Assembly: GCF_004297405.1 (NCBI RefSeq)
Contig: NZ_SCVC01000040.1
Location: 62,001 to 126,000, forward strand
Direction of reading: 5' to 3'
DNA from: Reyranella sp.
GTDB taxonomy: Bacteria > Pseudomonadota > Alphaproteobacteria > Reyranellales > Reyranellaceae
DNA: 64,000 nucleotides
Shown: positions 62,615 through 64,000 of the stretch, piece after piece
How the letters are laid out: each line of letters starts with the position of its first letter
How positions within the stretch are numbered: position 1 is the first letter of the stretch
Notes under the pieces: generated by a model
The model's input: only the letters and a program-made list of their open reading frames with translations
What the model was told of the DNA's origin: nothing
Database searches by the model: none
Translations under genes and position numbers: made by a program

Positions 62615-63333
62615 CGCTGGGGTCGCTCCTTCATGCGGTCGCGATAGCGGACATGGAGGCTTTCCAGATGCTCGGTCATCTCGGCGACGGCGGCGTCGGC
62701 GTCACGGGCGCTAAGCTTGGCGAGGAAGCGGCGGCGCGCCTTGATGGTGAGGTCGTGCCGCTCGCCGCCGGCGGCATGGGCGAAGTCGCGCATGACGTCC
62801 ATCAGCGCGCCCATCAGCATGACCATGACGGCGTTGTGCGTCGCGCGGGCCAGCAGGTTGTGGAACTCGATATGAACGTCGATCTTGTCTTCGTACCGCT
62901 TGGACAACAGCAATCGTTCCGCTTCGTCGACGTTGGCGGTGAGGGCGGCGAGATCCTTGTCGGTGGCGCGCGCGCAGGCGATGCGCGTGATCGTCGTTTC
63001 CAGCCACAGTCGCGCTTCGGTAAGCGCATCGAGCGAGACGCTGCCGAGCTGATAGAGGTTGCGGAAGCTGTCGCCGATCAGGCCGGGATCGCCCTGGCCG
63101 ATGAAGGCGCCACCGTGCGCACCGGCTTGCAGCGATACGAGGCCAGTACGTTCAAGGCTGCGCAACGCCTCGCGCACGGCGCCCCGGCTGACGCCGAAGC
63201 TCTCCGCCAGTTCGCGTTCCGGCGGGAGCTTGTCACCCGAGCGCAATTCGCCAGAGGCAATGCGCTCCTGGATCTGCGTCAAGACCTGGTCCGACAGCCG
63301 GTTGCGTTTGAGGGGCGCAAAGGCCTGGCTCAC
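62611..63333 (-). CDS. GntR family regulator (FadR/FCD subfamily)
   Basis: The protein has 240 residues. The N-terminal winged helix is LSDQVLTQIQERIASGELRSGDKLPPERELAESFGVSRGAVREALRSLERTGLV. The C-terminal FCD domain has metal-ligand candidates in DVHIEFHNLLARATHN. It probably responds to an acid or acyl-CoA and controls this operon. GTG start overlaps the CoA-transferase stop by four bases, so the regulator is embedded in the operon it may govern. Confidence 0.9.
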   Translation of the reverse strand: MSQAFAPLKRNRLSDQVLTQIQERIASGELRSGDKLPPERELAESFGVSRGAVREALRSLERTGLVSLQAGAHGGAFIGQGDPGLIGDSFRNLYQLGSVSLDALTEARLWLETTITRIACARATDKDLAALTANVDEAERLLLSKRYEDKIDVHIEFHNLLARATHNAVMVMLMGALMDVMRDFAHAAGGERHDLTIKARRRFLAKLSARDADAAVAEMTEHLESLHVRYRDRMKERPQR

Positions 63334-64000
63334 GGTGCCGCTCCGCCCGAGGTCAACGCGGCCAACGCCTGCGCCCCGATCTTGTCGCGATAGGCAGGTT
63401 CGCCGCCGCCATTGCGTACGAACGCATCGAGATAGGAGTCGAAGGACTTCTGGTCACGGCTCGCCGCGACATAGGTCTTGAGGTGAGCCTCGTCCTGATC
63501 GTAGAGGCCAGGGCTGCAACCGGGATGGGCGCCGAACGGCGTCACCACGATGGCATCGACAAAGGCCGAGGGAATTTTGGTGAGCCGCGCCGACTGCCGC
63601 ACCGTGCTCGACGGCACGATGCGATCGACGGAGCAGATCACGTGCTTGGCGGCCTGCGCCATCAGCAGGTCGAAATAGCCCGCGCCGAAGTACTGCACGT
63701 TGCCTTCTTCGTCGGCCTGCTGGCCGTGCAGCAGCAGCACGTCGGGCTTGATCGCCGGCACTTCGAGCAATGGCCGGCTGCCTTCCTGCACGCGGGCCTT
63801 GCGATAGCCGTTGGGGTTTACCTTCGGCAGATCGGTGCCGAGGTCGGGGATCAGCCCATAAGGCAGGTCGCAGGCACCAGCGCGCAGTCCGCCCGCGATG
63901 CCCGGCCCATCCATCTCCAGCACCTTCACCGCACCCGACTGCGCGGCCCGGCGGAAGTTGGGGGCGAGGCCCAGATGCTCGAAGCTGATGAAGACGCAGG
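63330..64000 (-). CDS. CoA-transferase subunit A (glutaconate CoA-transferase-like), 5' end outside window
   Basis: The frame is open to the right edge, giving CVFISFEHLGLAPNFRRAA before the visible part. LPYGLIPDLGTDLP, PAIKPDVLLLHGQQADEEGNVQYFGAGYFD, VDRIVPSS and DAIVVTPFGAHPGCSPGLYDQDEAHLKTYV match the A subunit of class I glutaconate-type CoA-transferases. The B subunit, which carries the catalytic glutamate, is not downstream, where a GntR gene sits instead; it may lie upstream outside the window. Confidence 0.83.
   Translation of the reverse strand, partial: CVFISFEHLGLAPNFRRAAQSGAVKVLEMDGPGIAGGLRAGACDLPYGLIPDLGTDLPKVNPNGYRKARVQEGSRPLLEVPAIKPDVLLLHGQQADEEGNVQYFGAGYFDLLMAQAAKHVICSVDRIVPSSTVRQSARLTKIPSAFVDAIVVTPFGAHPGCSPGLYDQDEAHLKTYVAASRDQKSFDSYLDAFVRNGGGEPAYRDKIGAQALAALTSGGAAP

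Noticed and set aside
1-64000. Prophage, insertion sequence, CRISPR array, toxin-antitoxin pair or anti-phage system
   Set aside because: No integrase, transposase, regular spacer repeat, Cas gene, restriction gene or toxin-like pair was recognised in any region.

Overview
The window is a dense, high-GC bacterial chromosome segment with about 60 protein genes and short intergenic gaps. I see no rRNA, tRNA, CRISPR array, phage or insertion sequence. The content suggests a metabolically versatile alphaproteobacterium, possibly a Reyranella-, Bradyrhizobium- or Rhodospirillales-like soil or water organism: Bug/TctC binding proteins, CaiB/BaiF CoA-transferases, many acyl-CoA enzymes and SDRs, a Liv-type ABC importer, a PrtD/PrtE-type secretion pair and GMC oxidoreductases. 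The genus assignment is inference only.

Layout. 1-1.8 kb: end of a glycosyltransferase gene overlapping a convergent FkbM methyltransferase gene. 1.9-3.4 kb: GMC oxidoreductase. 3.6-9.1 kb: RND pump, membrane-fusion protein and AI-2E-family permease. 9.2-10.9 kb: exported von Willebrand A protein. 11.1-13.2 kb (minus): dienoyl-CoA-reductase-like SDR and CaiB/BaiF CoA-transferase. 13.3-21.1 kb (plus): dienelactone hydrolase, iron alcohol dehydrogenase, five-gene Liv importer, SDR and cupin dioxygenase, which together look like an uptake-plus-catabolism block for an aromatic or related acid. 21.1-24.3 kb: Rnk homologue, a putative zinc-ribbon miniprotein, a small unknown ORF, S-adenosylmethionine decarboxylase, spermidine synthase and a broken universal stress gene. 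24.4-29.3 kb: CmcJ/NvfI-family protein, hydrolase, SDR, amidase and a Bug protein.

29.4-37.4 kb holds a six-gene minus-strand operon: SDR, carboxyltransferase, two tandem acyl-CoA dehydrogenases, enoyl-CoA hydratase and biotin carboxylase. Its order resembles acyclic-terpene (atu) or leucine (liu) catabolism. It diverges from an SCP2 sterol-carrier gene. A 22-bp palindrome in that divergent promoter recurs in front of a MerR-family regulator gene at 54.3 kb, so a shared LiuR-like regulon is the best regulatory inference in the window.

37.5-44.4 kb: CGNR regulator/VOC pair, acetyltransferases, GFA-family protein, gamma-glutamyltransferase, lipoprotein and fatty acyl-CoA ligase. 44.4-53.6 kb: two DUF2272 lipoproteins flank a type I secretion ABC/HlyD pair, two glycosyltransferases and a second GMC oxidoreductase. 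53.7-60.5 kb: gamma-carbonic anhydrase, MerR regulator, large acyl-CoA dehydrogenase, LysR regulator, YnfA-family protein, hydrolase, enoyl-CoA hydratase and a metallo-beta-lactamase-fold gene interrupted by an in-frame TGA. 60.5-64 kb (minus): a translationally coupled CoA-transferase, GntR regulator, CaiB/BaiF and Bug operon that runs off the right edge.

Two genes appear damaged: the universal stress gene at 23.9 kb and the metallo-beta-lactamase-fold gene at 59.6 kb. I found no complete novel defence or mobile system. The most original signals are the shared MerR operator, the polyamine locus with unexplained small ORFs and hairpins, the two DUF2272 proteins with Ser where peptidase relatives have Cys, and the broken genes.
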